From the NCBI GenBank assembly GCA_002471375.1, contig DKPV01000021.1:57289-111175 (forward strand): DNA of 53,887 nt. Reading direction: 5' to 3'. Of this stretch, positions 1-8,693 are shown in pieces (the first letter of the stretch is position 1; each line of letters opens with the position of its first letter). This DNA is from Flavobacteriales bacterium UBA7325. Lineage in GTDB: Bacteria > Bacteroidota > Bacteroidia > Flavobacteriales_D > Crocinitomicaceae. A program made the translations under genes and the position numbers. The notes under the pieces were generated by a model, which was given only the letters and a program-made list of their open reading frames with translations, was not told the DNA's origin and made no database searches.

Positions 1-24
1 AAACAAAACAATTAAACAAACATT

Positions 25-1575
25 ATGAAACGAATTACATTTTACGCATCAGCTCTATTTATCTCATTAAGTATGAGCGCTCAATCTCAAACTACTAATG
101 TCTTCGACAACATTATCGCACCTAGTCCAGATCATACATATTTGGAAGCAGCTTTAATCCAAGAAGGACTAGAGGTAGTTTTACAAGATGGAGCGGCAAC
201 GCTTACTGTATTTGCGCCAACTGACCAGGCTTTTACAGATTTAGCGACTGCTCTAGGAACTGATATTACAGGAATATTAGCCCTTCCAAATCTAACGGAT
301 ATCCTTAAATATCACGTACTTGGAACAGTTGTTCCTGCAAGTGCTGTAACAAATGGACTTATTGCGACACCGTTAAGTTCAACAAACACTTTAAAAATGA
401 CTCTTACGAGTACAGGAGGAGTCTTTGCAAATCAAGCACAAGTAACTACACCAGATGTAAATGCAACAAATGGGACAGTTCACATCACAAATGGCGTTCT
501 TCTTCCAAATGAAACAGTAGTAGATATTGCAATTGATAATGGATTCTCTTCTCTTGCTACTGCTGTAATCACAGCAGAGCTTCTTCCTGCATTGACAGAT
601 CCATTAGGAACTTTTACAGTTTTTGCTCCAACAAACCAAGCTTTTGATGATTTAGCAACGGCTTTGGGAACTGATATCAACGGTCTTCTAGCATTATCAA
701 ATTTGGCTGACATCCTAACGTACCATGTTTTGGGAAGCGAAGTCCCATCAAGTGGTGTGACTAATGGTCTTATCGCCTCGCCGCTTAGTACAACTAACAC
801 CTTGAAATTAACAGTGAAAGGTACTGGCGAAGTCTTTGTTAACCAAGCTGAAGTAACTGCTTTTGATATTACTTCTGAGAATGGAACAGTACACGTGCTC
901 GACGCAGTTGTTCTTCCTTATGAAACATCTGTTGATGTAGCTATCGATAACGGCTTTACATCGCTCGCTGCTGCAGTAATAAAAGCAGAACTTCTTCCTG
1001 CTCTAACAAACCCATTAACTGAATTAACAGTATTTGCACCAACAAATGATGCTTTTGATGATTTAGCTGTTGCACTTGGAACTGATCTTAATGGAGTTCT
1101 TGCGAGCCCTGAATTGACAAACATTCTTCTTTATCACGTTGTTTCTGGTACAGTAACGTCAGGTGATTTAACTAACGGAGCTGTTCCAACATTAAATGGA
1201 CAAACAATTAACGTCGATTTAACTTCAGGAGTTCTGATCAACTCATCAAACGTTACAACGCCTGATCTAATAGTTGACAACGGAGTTGTTCATGTGATTG
1301 ATGCAGTATTAGTGCCAGCAGTTGCCGGATTAGATCAAGGTTCAATTGAAGAATTCAGAGTATACCCAAATCCAGCAAATGACAACATTACAATAGATAT
1401 GCTCGGAAACACTTTCCAAGAGGTGATGGTTCATGATCTTAATGGACGTCTAGTACTTCAATCAGCTATCTCTAATAACAAATCATTTGATATCACTTCA
1501 ATAAAAAATGGGACGTACATTCTTACACTTGTAGGAAATGATCAAATCTCAACTCAAAAGTTACAGATCCTATAG
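25..1575 (+). CDS. Fasciclin (FAS1) repeat protein with T9SS type A sorting domain
   Basis: 516 aa secreted protein. Residues 1-22 form a signal peptide ending in SMSAQSQ. Three FAS1 domains follow, at about 24-162, 163-301 and 302-434. Each carries the FAS1 signatures LTVFAPT(D/N)xAF and YHV and ends with NGxVHxxxxVLLP-like strands. Residues about 444-516 are a type A C-terminal sorting domain (VYPNPANDNITID, then GTYILTLV and a basic end QKLQIL). FAS1 domains are known cell-adhesion modules, and type A domains direct export by T9SS and attachment to the cell surface, so a surface adhesion role is inferred. Domains 2 and 3 are very alike, which suggests internal duplication. The gene stands alone: a strong terminator follows, and only 24 bases are visible upstream. 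The ATG at 25 is preceded by an A-rich leader typical of this phylum. Confidence 0.93.
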   Translation: MKRITFYASALFISLSMSAQSQTTNVFDNIIAPSPDHTYLEAALIQEGLEVVLQDGAATLTVFAPTDQAFTDLATALGTDITGILALPNLTDILKYHVLGTVVPASAVTNGLIATPLSSTNTLKMTLTSTGGVFANQAQVTTPDVNATNGTVHITNGVLLPNETVVDIAIDNGFSSLATAVITAELLPALTDPLGTFTVFAPTNQAFDDLATALGTDINGLLALSNLADILTYHVLGSEVPSSGVTNGLIASPLSTTNTLKLTVKGTGEVFVNQAEVTAFDITSENGTVHVLDAVVLPYETSVDVAIDNGFTSLAAAVIKAELLPALTNPLTELTVFAPTNDAFDDLAVALGTDLNGVLASPELTNILLYHVVSGTVTSGDLTNGAVPTLNGQTINVDLTSGVLINSSNVTTPDLIVDNGVVHVIDAVLVPAVAGLDQGSIEEFRVYPNPANDNITIDMLGNTFQEVMVHDLNGRLVLQSAISNNKSFDITSIKNGTYILTLVGNDQISTQKLQIL

Positions 1576-1590
1576 TAGGTAGTTTGTTTA

Positions 1591-1646
1591 AAAAGGTGGG
1601 GATACTTTCTGGTTCCTTTATGAAGTCCCCACCTTTTACTTTTTTT
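1591..1646 (+). terminator. Rho-independent terminator after the fasciclin gene
   Basis: A perfect 12-bp stem (AAAAGGTGGGGA at 1591-1602 with TCCCCACCTTTT at 1626-1637) encloses a 23-base loop and is followed by a T run at 1640-1646. It ends the fasciclin transcript before the SOUL gene. Confidence 0.85.
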
Positions 1647-1666
1647 AAACCCAATTAATCAACACC

Positions 1667-2257
1667 ATGAAATACGTTCTTTTAACCATATTTATTCTAA
1701 TCATAACCTTAGTTCTCTCTCAGGTTTATGTTGTTAAAAGCACTACAGATACAGAGACTACGAATTACAATACCCTCAAGACGTTTGATGGTTTTGAAAT
1801 CAGAGAATACCCTGAAATCACTGTAGCAACGACCACAGTTAACGGAGGGAATTACAACAAAAATTCACGCCAAGGCTTCGGGAGGATAGCATCCTATATT
1901 TTTGGAGGAAATAGTGACAACACTCAAATAGCTATGACATCTCCTGTTCAAATGGACATGGATAACGATACTACAATGAGCTTTTTTATGCCCTCAAACA
2001 TCAAGTTTGACGAGCTACCAATACCCAATAATAATTCCGTTCGAATTCAACAAATGCCATCTAAAATTGTTGCTGTCGTAAGCTTCGGTGGGTGGGCATC
2101 AGATGAAATACTCGATCAAAAGTTTACTCAATTAAAAACACTACTTTCGAACGAAGGAATTGTTTTTGAAGACAACTATAGTTACCTTGGATATAACCCT
2201 CCTTATCAACTTGTCAATCGAAAAAATGAGGTATTGATCAACCTCAAAAAATTTTAA
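1667..2257 (+). CDS. SOUL family haem-binding protein
   Basis: 196 aa. A hydrophobic N-terminal segment (residues 3-22, no lipobox cysteine) is an uncleaved anchor or signal peptide. The rest is one SOUL domain: YNTLKTFDGFEIREYPEITVA near 38-58, GFGRIASYIFGGN near 71-83, then IAMTSPVQM near 89-97 and a MSFFMPS strand, ending YLGYNPPYQLVNRKNEVLI. These are the characteristic SOUL/p22HBP strings. Family members bind haem or tetrapyrroles with no known enzymatic reaction; the physiological role here is unknown. The gene lies 20 bases after the preceding terminator and 48 bases before the TonB receptor on the same strand, so cotranscription with the receptor is possible. A haem link between the two is only a guess. 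Confidence 0.9.
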   Translation: MKYVLLTIFILIITLVLSQVYVVKSTTDTETTNYNTLKTFDGFEIREYPEITVATTTVNGGNYNKNSRQGFGRIASYIFGGNSDNTQIAMTSPVQMDMDNDTTMSFFMPSNIKFDELPIPNNNSVRIQQMPSKIVAVVSFGGWASDEILDQKFTQLKTLLSNEGIVFEDNYSYLGYNPPYQLVNRKNEVLINLKKF

Positions 2258-2305
2258 ATTATAGCTTATCGCGTGGATTAACACTTGATCCATCATTTTT
2301 GTATC

Positions 2306-4720
2306 ATGAAACATCTACAATTAGTCATCTTTCTCTTCTGGTCACTTTATTCCTTTGGACAGAATGGAAAAATCTACGGACACGTCTACGGTTTTAACAA
2401 TGAACCAATCGAGTTTGTGAAAGTTCAACTCTTTGGTTTGCAAAAAGGAGCGTTCACTGATTCTCTTGGGGAGTATACTATAGAAGGAATTGAACCTGGA
2501 TTATATTCATTAAAATTTAGTTCTGATGGATATTCTGAGATTGTCATGGATGAGATTTCTGTTTCGAGCTCACGATCTGCTGAAGTGAACATTACACTTG
2601 AAGAAATAGTGCTGGATCAAGAAGAGGTTGTGATCAAGATAAATCCATTTAGAAAAAAAAAGGAATCCCCGATCTCCTTAAAAACACTAAGTGCAGCTGA
2701 AATAGAACGTCTTCCAGGAGCCAACAGAGATGCAAGTAAAGTACTGCAAGCACTACCAGGTGTTGCATCACCTGCTTCTTTTAGGAATGATGTCATCATT
2801 CGCGGTGGATCTCCAAGTGAGAATAAATTTTACCTAGATGGAATCGAAGTCCCGAATATCAACCACTTTGCTACTCAGGGAAGCAGTGGAGGTCCAGTAG
2901 GATTATTGAATATTAATTTCATTAGAGAAATTGACTTTTTTGCATCAGCAATGCCTTCAAATTATGGCACTGGTTTAAGTTCAGTCATCGCTTTTAAACA
3001 GAAAGAAGGCAATAAAGAAGGGCTTACAACAAATCTTGCTTTAGGTTCTAGCGACCTTGCGCTTACCTTAGATGGGCCTTTGGGCGAGAAAACTTCATTC
3101 ATATTTTCCGCAAGAAGATCATATCTTCAATTACTTTTTTCTGCACTCAAATTACCCTTTTTGCCGACTTATAATGATGCTCAATTTAAAGTAGATCATC
3201 GCATTAATGGAAAAAATAAGATTAGTATTATTGGTTTAGGAGCTCTTGATAAGTTTGTTTTGAATTCGGGAGCAAATGACGGAGTTTCCGATGAGAATCA
3301 ACGTGAATTAAATACCTTCTTTCTAGATAATATTCCAAGTCAGGATCAATGGAATTATACAATTGGAATTAATTACCTCCACTTCGGAGAGAAGAGCAAT
3401 CAGCGCTTTATCCTTAGTCGTAACATGTTAAATAACCGCTCTCAAAAGTATGCGGACAATATAGAAGATCTAGCCAACTTGACATTTGACTACTCATCCT
3501 TTGAAGCAGAAAATAAATTTCGATTTGAGAATACATGGCTAAAGAATGGATACAAAATTTTAGCTGGGGTTGGATATGAATATGCTCGATATGAAGCTCA
3601 AACGTTTAATGAAATTATAGTAGGCGGAATTCCTGTTTCGATAGATTCAAAATCGAACTTCGATATGCACAAAGGAGCCGCATTTGCACAAGTAACTAAA
3701 TCCTATTTCAAAGAAAAGCTCGACGTAAGTATGGGCTTAAGAACAGATATTGCGAGCTACTCTAAAGAGATGCTGAATCCGATCGATCAGCTATCACCAT
3801 CTTTATCTTTGAGCTACAACTTCAACAATCGCGTGTCGATTAGCACCAACCTATCTCGCTACAATCAATTGCCATCTTATACCGTTCTGGGATTTAGAGA
3901 TCAGAAGGGAGCACTCAAAAACAAGGAAAACAATTTGCGATATATCCAAGCCGATCATTATGTGCTTGGTGGTTCATTCGTGAGCGGATTCAATTCGAAA
4001 TTCTCCGTAGAAGGATTTTTTAAGAACTACCGATACTATCCATTCTCCATCAATGATTCTATTTCATTAGCGAATTTAGGATCAGATTTCGGAATTGTCG
4101 GGAACGAGGAAGTGACGTCGAGTTCAAATGGACGTTCCTTTGGAGCTGAATTTTTATATCAGCAGAAACTGATTAAAGGTTTTTATGCACTTCTAGCATA
4201 TACATACGTGACTTCGGAATTTGAATTGGTCAACGGAGGTTATGCTCCATCTACATGGGACAGTAAACACATCATTTCACTCACAGGAGGTAAGCGTTTT
4301 AAAAGCGGATGGGAAGTAGGATTCAGATGGTCATATTCTGGCGGAGCACCCTATACACCGGCTGATCTAGAAACATCTTCCCTGCAATCAGTTTGGAATG
4401 TAACAAACTCTGCTGTTCTTGATTATGATCAGTTAAACCAACAGAGAGGTAACAACTACCATCAATTAAATATGCGTGTCGATAAACGCTTTAATTTCAA
4501 GAAGCTATCGCTTAATTTTTACCTTGACATTCAAAATGTCTACAATTTCAAGGCAACAACTGCTCCTGTAGTTCTAGTTGAAAGGAATGAGGATGGTACT
4601 CCAATGGTTGATCCTAGTGATCCATCACGTTATTTACTGAAAACAGTTGAGAATACATCAGGTATTTTGCAGCCATCAATTGGAATAATATTAGAATTTA
4701 ATACGATGAAAACCAAATAA
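2306..4720 (+). CDS. TonB-dependent outer-membrane receptor with carboxypeptidase-regulatory-like domain
   Basis: 804 aa from the ATG at 2306. A TTG 21 bases upstream is in frame, but a good signal peptide (MKHLQLVIFLFWSLYSFGQ) begins at the ATG. Residues about 22-100 form the beta-sandwich CarboxypepD_reg-like domain (GKIYGHVYGFNNEPIEFVKV ... LEEIVLDQEEVVI). The plug follows at about 120-235 with LPGANRDASKVLQALPGV, IIRGGSPSENKFYLDGIEVP and NYGTGLSSVI. The remainder is the 22-strand barrel, ending GIILEFNTMKTK. It imports an unidentified ligand using TonB energy. Homologues of this single-gene type (no SusD beside it) are common in Bacteroidota, and the substrate cannot be read from sequence. 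The upstream neighbour is the SOUL protein; a separately promoted MerR regulator follows. Confidence 0.93.
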   Translation: MKHLQLVIFLFWSLYSFGQNGKIYGHVYGFNNEPIEFVKVQLFGLQKGAFTDSLGEYTIEGIEPGLYSLKFSSDGYSEIVMDEISVSSSRSAEVNITLEEIVLDQEEVVIKINPFRKKKESPISLKTLSAAEIERLPGANRDASKVLQALPGVASPASFRNDVIIRGGSPSENKFYLDGIEVPNINHFATQGSSGGPVGLLNINFIREIDFFASAMPSNYGTGLSSVIAFKQKEGNKEGLTTNLALGSSDLALTLDGPLGEKTSFIFSARRSYLQLLFSALKLPFLPTYNDAQFKVDHRINGKNKISIIGLGALDKFVLNSGANDGVSDENQRELNTFFLDNIPSQDQWNYTIGINYLHFGEKSNQRFILSRNMLNNRSQKYADNIEDLANLTFDYSSFEAENKFRFENTWLKNGYKILAGVGYEYARYEAQTFNEIIVGGIPVSIDSKSNFDMHKGAAFAQVTKSYFKEKLDVSMGLRTDIASYSKEMLNPIDQLSPSLSLSYNFNNRVSISTNLSRYNQLPSYTVLGFRDQKGALKNKENNLRYIQADHYVLGGSFVSGFNSKFSVEGFFKNYRYYPFSINDSISLANLGSDFGIVGNEEVTSSSNGRSFGAEFLYQQKLIKGFYALLAYTYVTSEFELVNGGYAPSTWDSKHIISLTGGKRFKSGWEVGFRWSYSGGAPYTPADLETSSLQSVWNVTNSAVLDYDQLNQQRGNNYHQLNMRVDKRFNFKKLSLNFYLDIQNVYNFKATTAPVVLVERNEDGTPMVDPSDPSRYLLKTVENTSGILQPSIGIILEFNTMKTK

Positions 4721-4725
4721 TTGAT

Positions 4726-4733
4726 TAACTTTG
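4726..4733 (+). promoter_or_regulatory. Predicted -7 promoter element (TAACTTTG) of the MerR gene
   Basis: Matches the Bacteroidota -7 consensus TAnnTTTG exactly, 27 bases upstream of the MerR start codon and just after the TonB receptor stop. It implies the regulator has its own promoter. Confidence 0.55.
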
Positions 4734-4760
4734 TTTAACGTTTATACTTAAAAAGTAAAC

Positions 4761-5642
4761 ATGACTGAAATAAGGTACAGCATTAAAGATCTTGAGAATT
4801 TCACTAAAATCAAGGCTCATACAATTCGTATATGGGAATCACGCTATGGTCTGCTTACGCCAAGTAGAACGGATACAAATATTCGTTATTATGGTGAAGA
4901 AGATCTCAAGAAGATCCTGAACATAAACCTCCTCTACACTTCGGGTTTAAAAATATCGAAAATTGCTGCTTTAACAGAGTTAGAAATAATTTCTAATTCG
5001 AAAGCCCTGATTTTAGAAGAGGATAGGGATAAACAGTCTGAAATTGATATGCTGACTGTTATGATTCTCGCCTTTGATGGTGATGCCATTAAATACTACC
5101 TTGATGAAAGATTAGAGAAAGAAGAGCTTGAGGATTTGTATACTACAGTAGTTATACCATTATTAGAGAAAATCGGTCAACTTTGGCAAGTAAACTCAAT
5201 AGATATTATTCATGAGCATTACTTCTCAAATATCTTCAGAGAATTTCTTATAAATAAAACAGAGGGGTTGAAATCACCAAGTAGATTTGAAAAGACATCC
5301 ATTTTATTCCTGCATGATGAGGAAGAGCACGAGTTCGCCATACTGCTATACAACTATATTTTAAAGAAACACGGATACAATTGCCACAACTTCGGTCAAA
5401 ATGTCCCTATAAAAGAAATCGACACTGCCTATTCTCAGCTAATGCCGGATATCGTCGTTACAACATTTACAGCGCTTCTTAGTGAGAAGGATTTTAGAGT
5501 GATCGAGAAAGAACTTCTTAAATTTACTAAGAATAGTGAGGTGATTATTAGTGGCAGTCAATTGGATGCATTTGAATTCAGCTTCTCCAAGAAACTCAAG
5601 CATATTCGCTCAATTCAAGAATTGAAATTACATTTATCTTAG
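4761..5642 (+). CDS. MerR-family regulator with cobalamin-binding domain (CarH/LitR type)
   Basis: 293 aa. Residues 5-75 are a MerR winged helix (YSIKDLENFTKIKAHTIRIW, ESRYGLLTPSRT, NIRYYGEEDL). Residues about 95-165 form the four-helix B12-cap, and 178-290 the Rossmann-like B12-binding domain. In the cap the CarH signature W-x9-E-H is intact (W142, E152, H153). The lower-ligand motif E-x-H-x2-G appears as E188-x-H190-x2-A193, so the cobalt-ligating histidine is kept but the glycine is changed. Known CarH proteins are light-sensing repressors using adenosylcobalamin, usually beside carotenoid genes; none is present in this window, so the target is unknown. It has its own -7 element, and a decayed small gene follows it. 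Confidence 0.9.
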   Translation: MTEIRYSIKDLENFTKIKAHTIRIWESRYGLLTPSRTDTNIRYYGEEDLKKILNINLLYTSGLKISKIAALTELEIISNSKALILEEDRDKQSEIDMLTVMILAFDGDAIKYYLDERLEKEELEDLYTTVVIPLLEKIGQLWQVNSIDIIHEHYFSNIFREFLINKTEGLKSPSRFEKTSILFLHDEEEHEFAILLYNYILKKHGYNCHNFGQNVPIKEIDTAYSQLMPDIVVTTFTALLSEKDFRVIEKELLKFTKNSEVIISGSQLDAFEFSFSKKLKHIRSIQELKLHLS

Positions 5643-5659
5643 TTGAGTTCAATTTCTAT

Positions 5660-5772
5660 CTATCAATATTACGGAAAGATGAACTAAAACAATAAAAGGT
5701 TTAAAGTAATATCTAGTTCAATGAATGGATAAGTTTCCGAAAAGAGAGTATTTCACTATCAATATTACGGAA
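5660..5772 (+). repeat. 17-base direct repeat, two copies 96 bases apart
   Basis: CTATCAATATTACGGAA occurs exactly at 5660-5676 and again at 5756-5772. The first copy is just upstream of the start codon of the decayed gene; the second lies inside it and encodes part of its aligned reading frame. A 17-base match at this distance is unlikely by chance, but its cause is unknown. Confidence 0.75.
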
Positions 5773-6013
5773 CAAAGCTTAGGTGAGATTATCATGGACT
5801 GATAATTATTGTGGGACATCTAACAGCCACAGTCGAAACAGATGGGGTAATAACCATGAGTTACAAGCAAACAAATAAAGAGGGTAATCTTATGACCGAG
5901 ATTTGTACTAAAACCCCCAAAGTCAGCCTTCTGGTAAAATTCGCTTGCATGAATCTTGGCAATGGACAAGTGGCGATAGATCGAAAGGAAATTCTGTTCT
6001 TGAAGAAGTTTAG
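5679..6013 (+). pseudogene. Decayed small gene (about 111 codons): three in-frame stops plus a frameshift
   Basis: Reading from ATG 5679 gives a frame that matches, without gaps, a small cytosolic protein family of about 110 aa that I recall from Flavobacteriia, often labelled n-acetylglutamate synthase without proof. Recognisable parts are MN*NNKRFKVIS, NG*VSEKRVFHYQ, LR*DYHGLIIIVGHL and MSYKQTNKEGNLMTEICT. Stops lie at 5685-5687 (TAA), 5730-5732 (TAA) and 5784-5786 (TGA), each explainable by one base change. After the C5 run near 5914-5918 the frame is one base short. The other frame then continues as PSGKIRLHESWQWTSGDRSK and GNSVLEEV to TAG at 6011-6013. The longest surviving piece (GTG 5811 to 6020) would be a scrambled 69 aa peptide and is not likely to be a real protein. 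The aroC stop codon begins at the next base, on the other strand. Confidence 0.8.
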
Positions 6014-7072
6014 CTATTGAAGAGCTTTTGCGCGCATCAACATATCCAATAAGGTAATCGCAGCCATCGACTCAACAATTGGTATTGCTCTAGGAACGAC
6101 ACAAGGATCATGTCTCCCCTTTCCTTGAACCTTAATTCCATCACCACTAGAATTGATTGAATCTTGCTCTTGCAAAATTGTAGCAACAGGTTTGAAGGCA
6201 ATTCTCATAGTGATTGGCATACCATTACTGATTCCTCCTTGGATTCCACCAGAGTAATTTGACTTTGTGGTGCCATCCTCGCTCATCAGATCATTATGAA
6301 TTGACCCGCGCATTTGTATGCAATCAAACCCTGAACCATATTCAAAGCCCTTCACGGCATTGATCGAAAGCATTGCTTTACCAAGTTCGGCATGCAACTT
6401 ATCAAAGACTGGTTCACCTATTCCTGCAGGAACATTAACGATTTCACACTGAATACTTCCTCCAATTGTATCCCCGTCTTTCTTCACAGACTTGATAAGC
6501 TCCTCCATTTGAACTGCAACCTCGGCATTTGCACAACGAACCGGATTTAATTCAGTTTGAGTAAAATCGATTGGTCCATTGTTCTTGATTAATCCAACTT
6601 GATCAACGTGTGCACGGATTTCAATTCCCTTGCTCTTCAGAATCTGTTTGGCAATTGCTCCTGCTACTACCCTACATGCAGTCTCGCGCGCAGAAGATCT
6701 TCCTCCTCCACGATAATCTCGGTGACCATACTTTTTATCGTACGTATAATCCGCATGAGATGGCCGATAAGCATCCTTTATATGGTCGTAGTCTTTCGAC
6801 TTTTGGTCTTCGTTTGGAATGATAAATCCAATTGAAGTCCCGGTAGTTTTACCTTCAAATATTCCAGAGAGAAACTGAACTGTATCTGATTCTTTTCGTT
6901 GAGTGACAATTGAAGACTGTCCAGGTTTTCTTCGATCTAATTCCTTCTGTACAAGCTCAATATCGATTTCTCGATTCGAAGGAACACCATCAATAACTCC
7001 ACCAATAGCGATTCCATGAGACTCACCAAAGGTGGATAACTTGAAAATTGTTCCCGTCGATGAGCCAGCCAT
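6014..7072 (-). CDS. aroC: Chorismate synthase
   Basis: 352 aa, the usual length. It converts 5-enolpyruvylshikimate-3-phosphate to chorismate, the last shared step of aromatic amino acid synthesis, in the cytoplasm using reduced FMN. The motifs are present: N-terminal TFGESHGIAIGGVIDGVP with the active His, YRPSHADYTYDKKYG, RGGGRSSARETACRVVAGAI, and C-terminal GKGRHDPCVVPRAIPIVESM. No residue looks damaged. The start ATG lies 7 bases after the phosphohexomutase stop, so the two form one operon read from the promoter near 8505. The 3' end abuts the decayed gene on the opposite strand. Confidence 0.98.
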   Translation of the reverse strand: MAGSSTGTIFKLSTFGESHGIAIGGVIDGVPSNREIDIELVQKELDRRKPGQSSIVTQRKESDTVQFLSGIFEGKTTGTSIGFIIPNEDQKSKDYDHIKDAYRPSHADYTYDKKYGHRDYRGGGRSSARETACRVVAGAIAKQILKSKGIEIRAHVDQVGLIKNNGPIDFTQTELNPVRCANAEVAVQMEELIKSVKKDGDTIGGSIQCEIVNVPAGIGEPVFDKLHAELGKAMLSINAVKGFEYGSGFDCIQMRGSIHNDLMSEDGTTKSNYSGGIQGGISNGMPITMRIAFKPVATILQEQDSINSSGDGIKVQGKGRHDPCVVPRAIPIVESMAAITLLDMLMRAKALQ

Positions 7073-7079
7073 AATTATC

Positions 7080-8477
7080 TTACTTACAAATTGTTTCTTC
7101 CGTAATCTTCAGAATTTTACGAACTTCTTCTAAAGTAGGTGCTTCCGCATAAGTCCTAAGAACTGGTTCCGTTCCAGAAGGACGAATCATTAACCAACGA
7201 TTCTCGTCAAAGAAAAATTTAAATCCATCAATTGTTCCAACGTGATCCACCGTATATTCTCCGAACTTCTTGTAGACCCCATTTTTACAATTCTCTACAA
7301 TCTTTAATTTTAGTTCTTCGGTAATGTGAAGGTCATTTCTTTCGAATTTAAATCCTCCAACGATCTCATAAACTTCCGCAATAAGATCATCAAGCGACTT
7401 TCCTGATTTCGCCATGAACTCCCAGATAATGAGTCCCATCCAAATTCCATCGCGCTCAGGGATATGTCCTTTGGTAGCAATTCCTCCAGATTCTTCTCCA
7501 CCTACTAAAACATCTTCTTCAACCATGATTCCAGCGATATACTTGAATCCGATCTTAACAACTTCAGAAGGTAAATTGTAGTGCTCTGCCATCACTCCAA
7601 CTCGAGGAGTCGTACTGAAAGCTGTAGCTACCTTCCCAGTCATTCCTTTGTAATGAGCTAAGTAATGTATCAGTAATAAGATGATGTGATGAGAATCTAT
7701 GAATTCACCAGCACCATTATACAATCCTATTCTATCGGCATCACCATCAGTGGCTAATGCACAATCAATATCTCCACGGTCCTTTATAAACGACTCCAGT
7801 TCCTTTAGGTTCTTAGCGATTGGTTCAGGAGCCTGCCCCTTAAAAGAAGGGTTATGCTCGCAGTGCAAGAAATCAATATTTGGAAGAAGTCTTTTCAATG
7901 CATTTTGTCCAGAGCCATACATAGCATCATAGGCTAGTTTCAATCCTGAATCTTCAATTGCTTTTAAATCAAAATTTGCCTTCGCGTGATCAACGTACAT
8001 TGTCTCAAGGTCTACAATTTCAATCAAGTCTGACTCCATATTCATTGAAGCATAGTCGATACTACATTTCTCTGGAATGATATCTTCAACTTCCTGAACA
8101 TTCTCTGGTGACAATGGGCCTCCGTGATGAGACTTCAATTTAAAACCATTGTATGTCGGTGGGTTATGACTAGCTGTAATCACTACACCTACTGAATTCC
8201 CTAACTTCACCGCAGCAAGAGAAACCATTGGCGTAGAAACAAATCCTTTAGCCAATTTTACTTTCACGCCTAATGCAACAAATACTTTTGTGGCTGCTTC
8301 AACGAAAAGTTCTCCTTGGAATCTACAATCATGACCAATAACAATCGATGGATCATCAAAATTCTTCTTAACCCAATTCGCTGTTGCCTCAGCAACGCGT
8401 GCTACATTTTCTACTGTATATTCCTGCGCAATGATCGCTCTCCAGCCATCAGTTCCAAATTTTATCTTATCTGCCAA
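7080..8477 (-). CDS. Phosphoglucomutase/phosphomannomutase family protein
   Basis: About 465 aa. An alpha-D-phosphohexomutase that interconverts hexose-1- and hexose-6-phosphates; whether glucose, mannose or glucosamine is preferred cannot be decided here. All four signature loops are seen: phosphoserine loop VVITASHNPPTYNGFK, metal loop ATDGDADRIGLY, sugar loop GGEESGG and phosphate loop RPSGTEPVLRTYAEA. The frame is open to a TTG at 8504, but that codon overlaps a perfect -7 element (8502-8509) and would lie upstream of the transcript start. I therefore prefer the TTG at 8477, which yields (M)ADKIKFGTDGWRAIIA, like the usual family N-terminus. No ATG is available nearby. aroC follows after 7 bases. 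Confidence 0.92.
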   Translation of the reverse strand: MADKIKFGTDGWRAIIAQEYTVENVARVAEATANWVKKNFDDPSIVIGHDCRFQGELFVEAATKVFVALGVKVKLAKGFVSTPMVSLAAVKLGNSVGVVITASHNPPTYNGFKLKSHHGGPLSPENVQEVEDIIPEKCSIDYASMNMESDLIEIVDLETMYVDHAKANFDLKAIEDSGLKLAYDAMYGSGQNALKRLLPNIDFLHCEHNPSFKGQAPEPIAKNLKELESFIKDRGDIDCALATDGDADRIGLYNGAGEFIDSHHIILLLIHYLAHYKGMTGKVATAFSTTPRVGVMAEHYNLPSEVVKIGFKYIAGIMVEEDVLVGGEESGGIATKGHIPERDGIWMGLIIWEFMAKSGKSLDDLIAEVYEIVGGFKFERNDLHITEELKLKIVENCKNGVYKKFGEYTVDHVGTIDGFKFFFDENRWLMIRPSGTEPVLRTYAEAPTLEEVRKILKITEETICK

Positions 8478-8501
8478 TGTAATTTCTGTTTTGGTTGTAC
8501 A

Positions 8502-8509
8502 CAAATATA
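8502..8509 (-). promoter_or_regulatory. Predicted -7 element (TATATTTG) of the phosphohexomutase-aroC operon
   Basis: Exact TAnnTTTG match on the minus strand. It lies 24 bases upstream of the preferred TTG start and overlaps the alternative TTG start at 8504. Confidence 0.55.
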
Positions 8510-8641
8510 GGGCTTACAGAAGAATCTGGTCCTAGAAACACGAACAAATTGAAGACAAGAATTACTGAAGTAAGCTGTAAACGGATTTAATACAGGAATG
8601 AATCCCAACTAACGTTCATAGAAACTATAATTCATTCCAAT

Positions 8642-8672
8642 AAAAAACTCCCGATCAATTCGACCGGGAGTT
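8642..8672 (-). terminator. Terminator after rocD
   Basis: On the minus strand AACTCCCG (8672-8665) pairs with CGGGAGTT (8653-8646) around an 11-base loop, and a T run follows. It starts 21 bases after the rocD stop. Confidence 0.8.
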
Positions 8673-8693
8673 CAATAATTGATATGATAAGAA

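Noticed and set aside
480..800. Antisense 106-codon frame inside the fasciclin gene (and similar frames inside the adhesin repeats near 22563-25586)
   Set aside because: They mirror repetitive coding sequence on the other strand; no protein-like features or start context.
5684..5787. Stop-codon recoding as an explanation for the stops in the decayed gene
   Set aside because: Both TAA and TGA occur at positions expected to be Tyr, Glu and Ser, and a frameshift follows; decay is simpler, and neighbouring genes end normally with these codons.
5811..6020. 69-codon frame from GTG 5811
   Set aside because: Only its first part matches the old reading frame; after the C5 run it is out of frame. Treated as part of the pseudogene.
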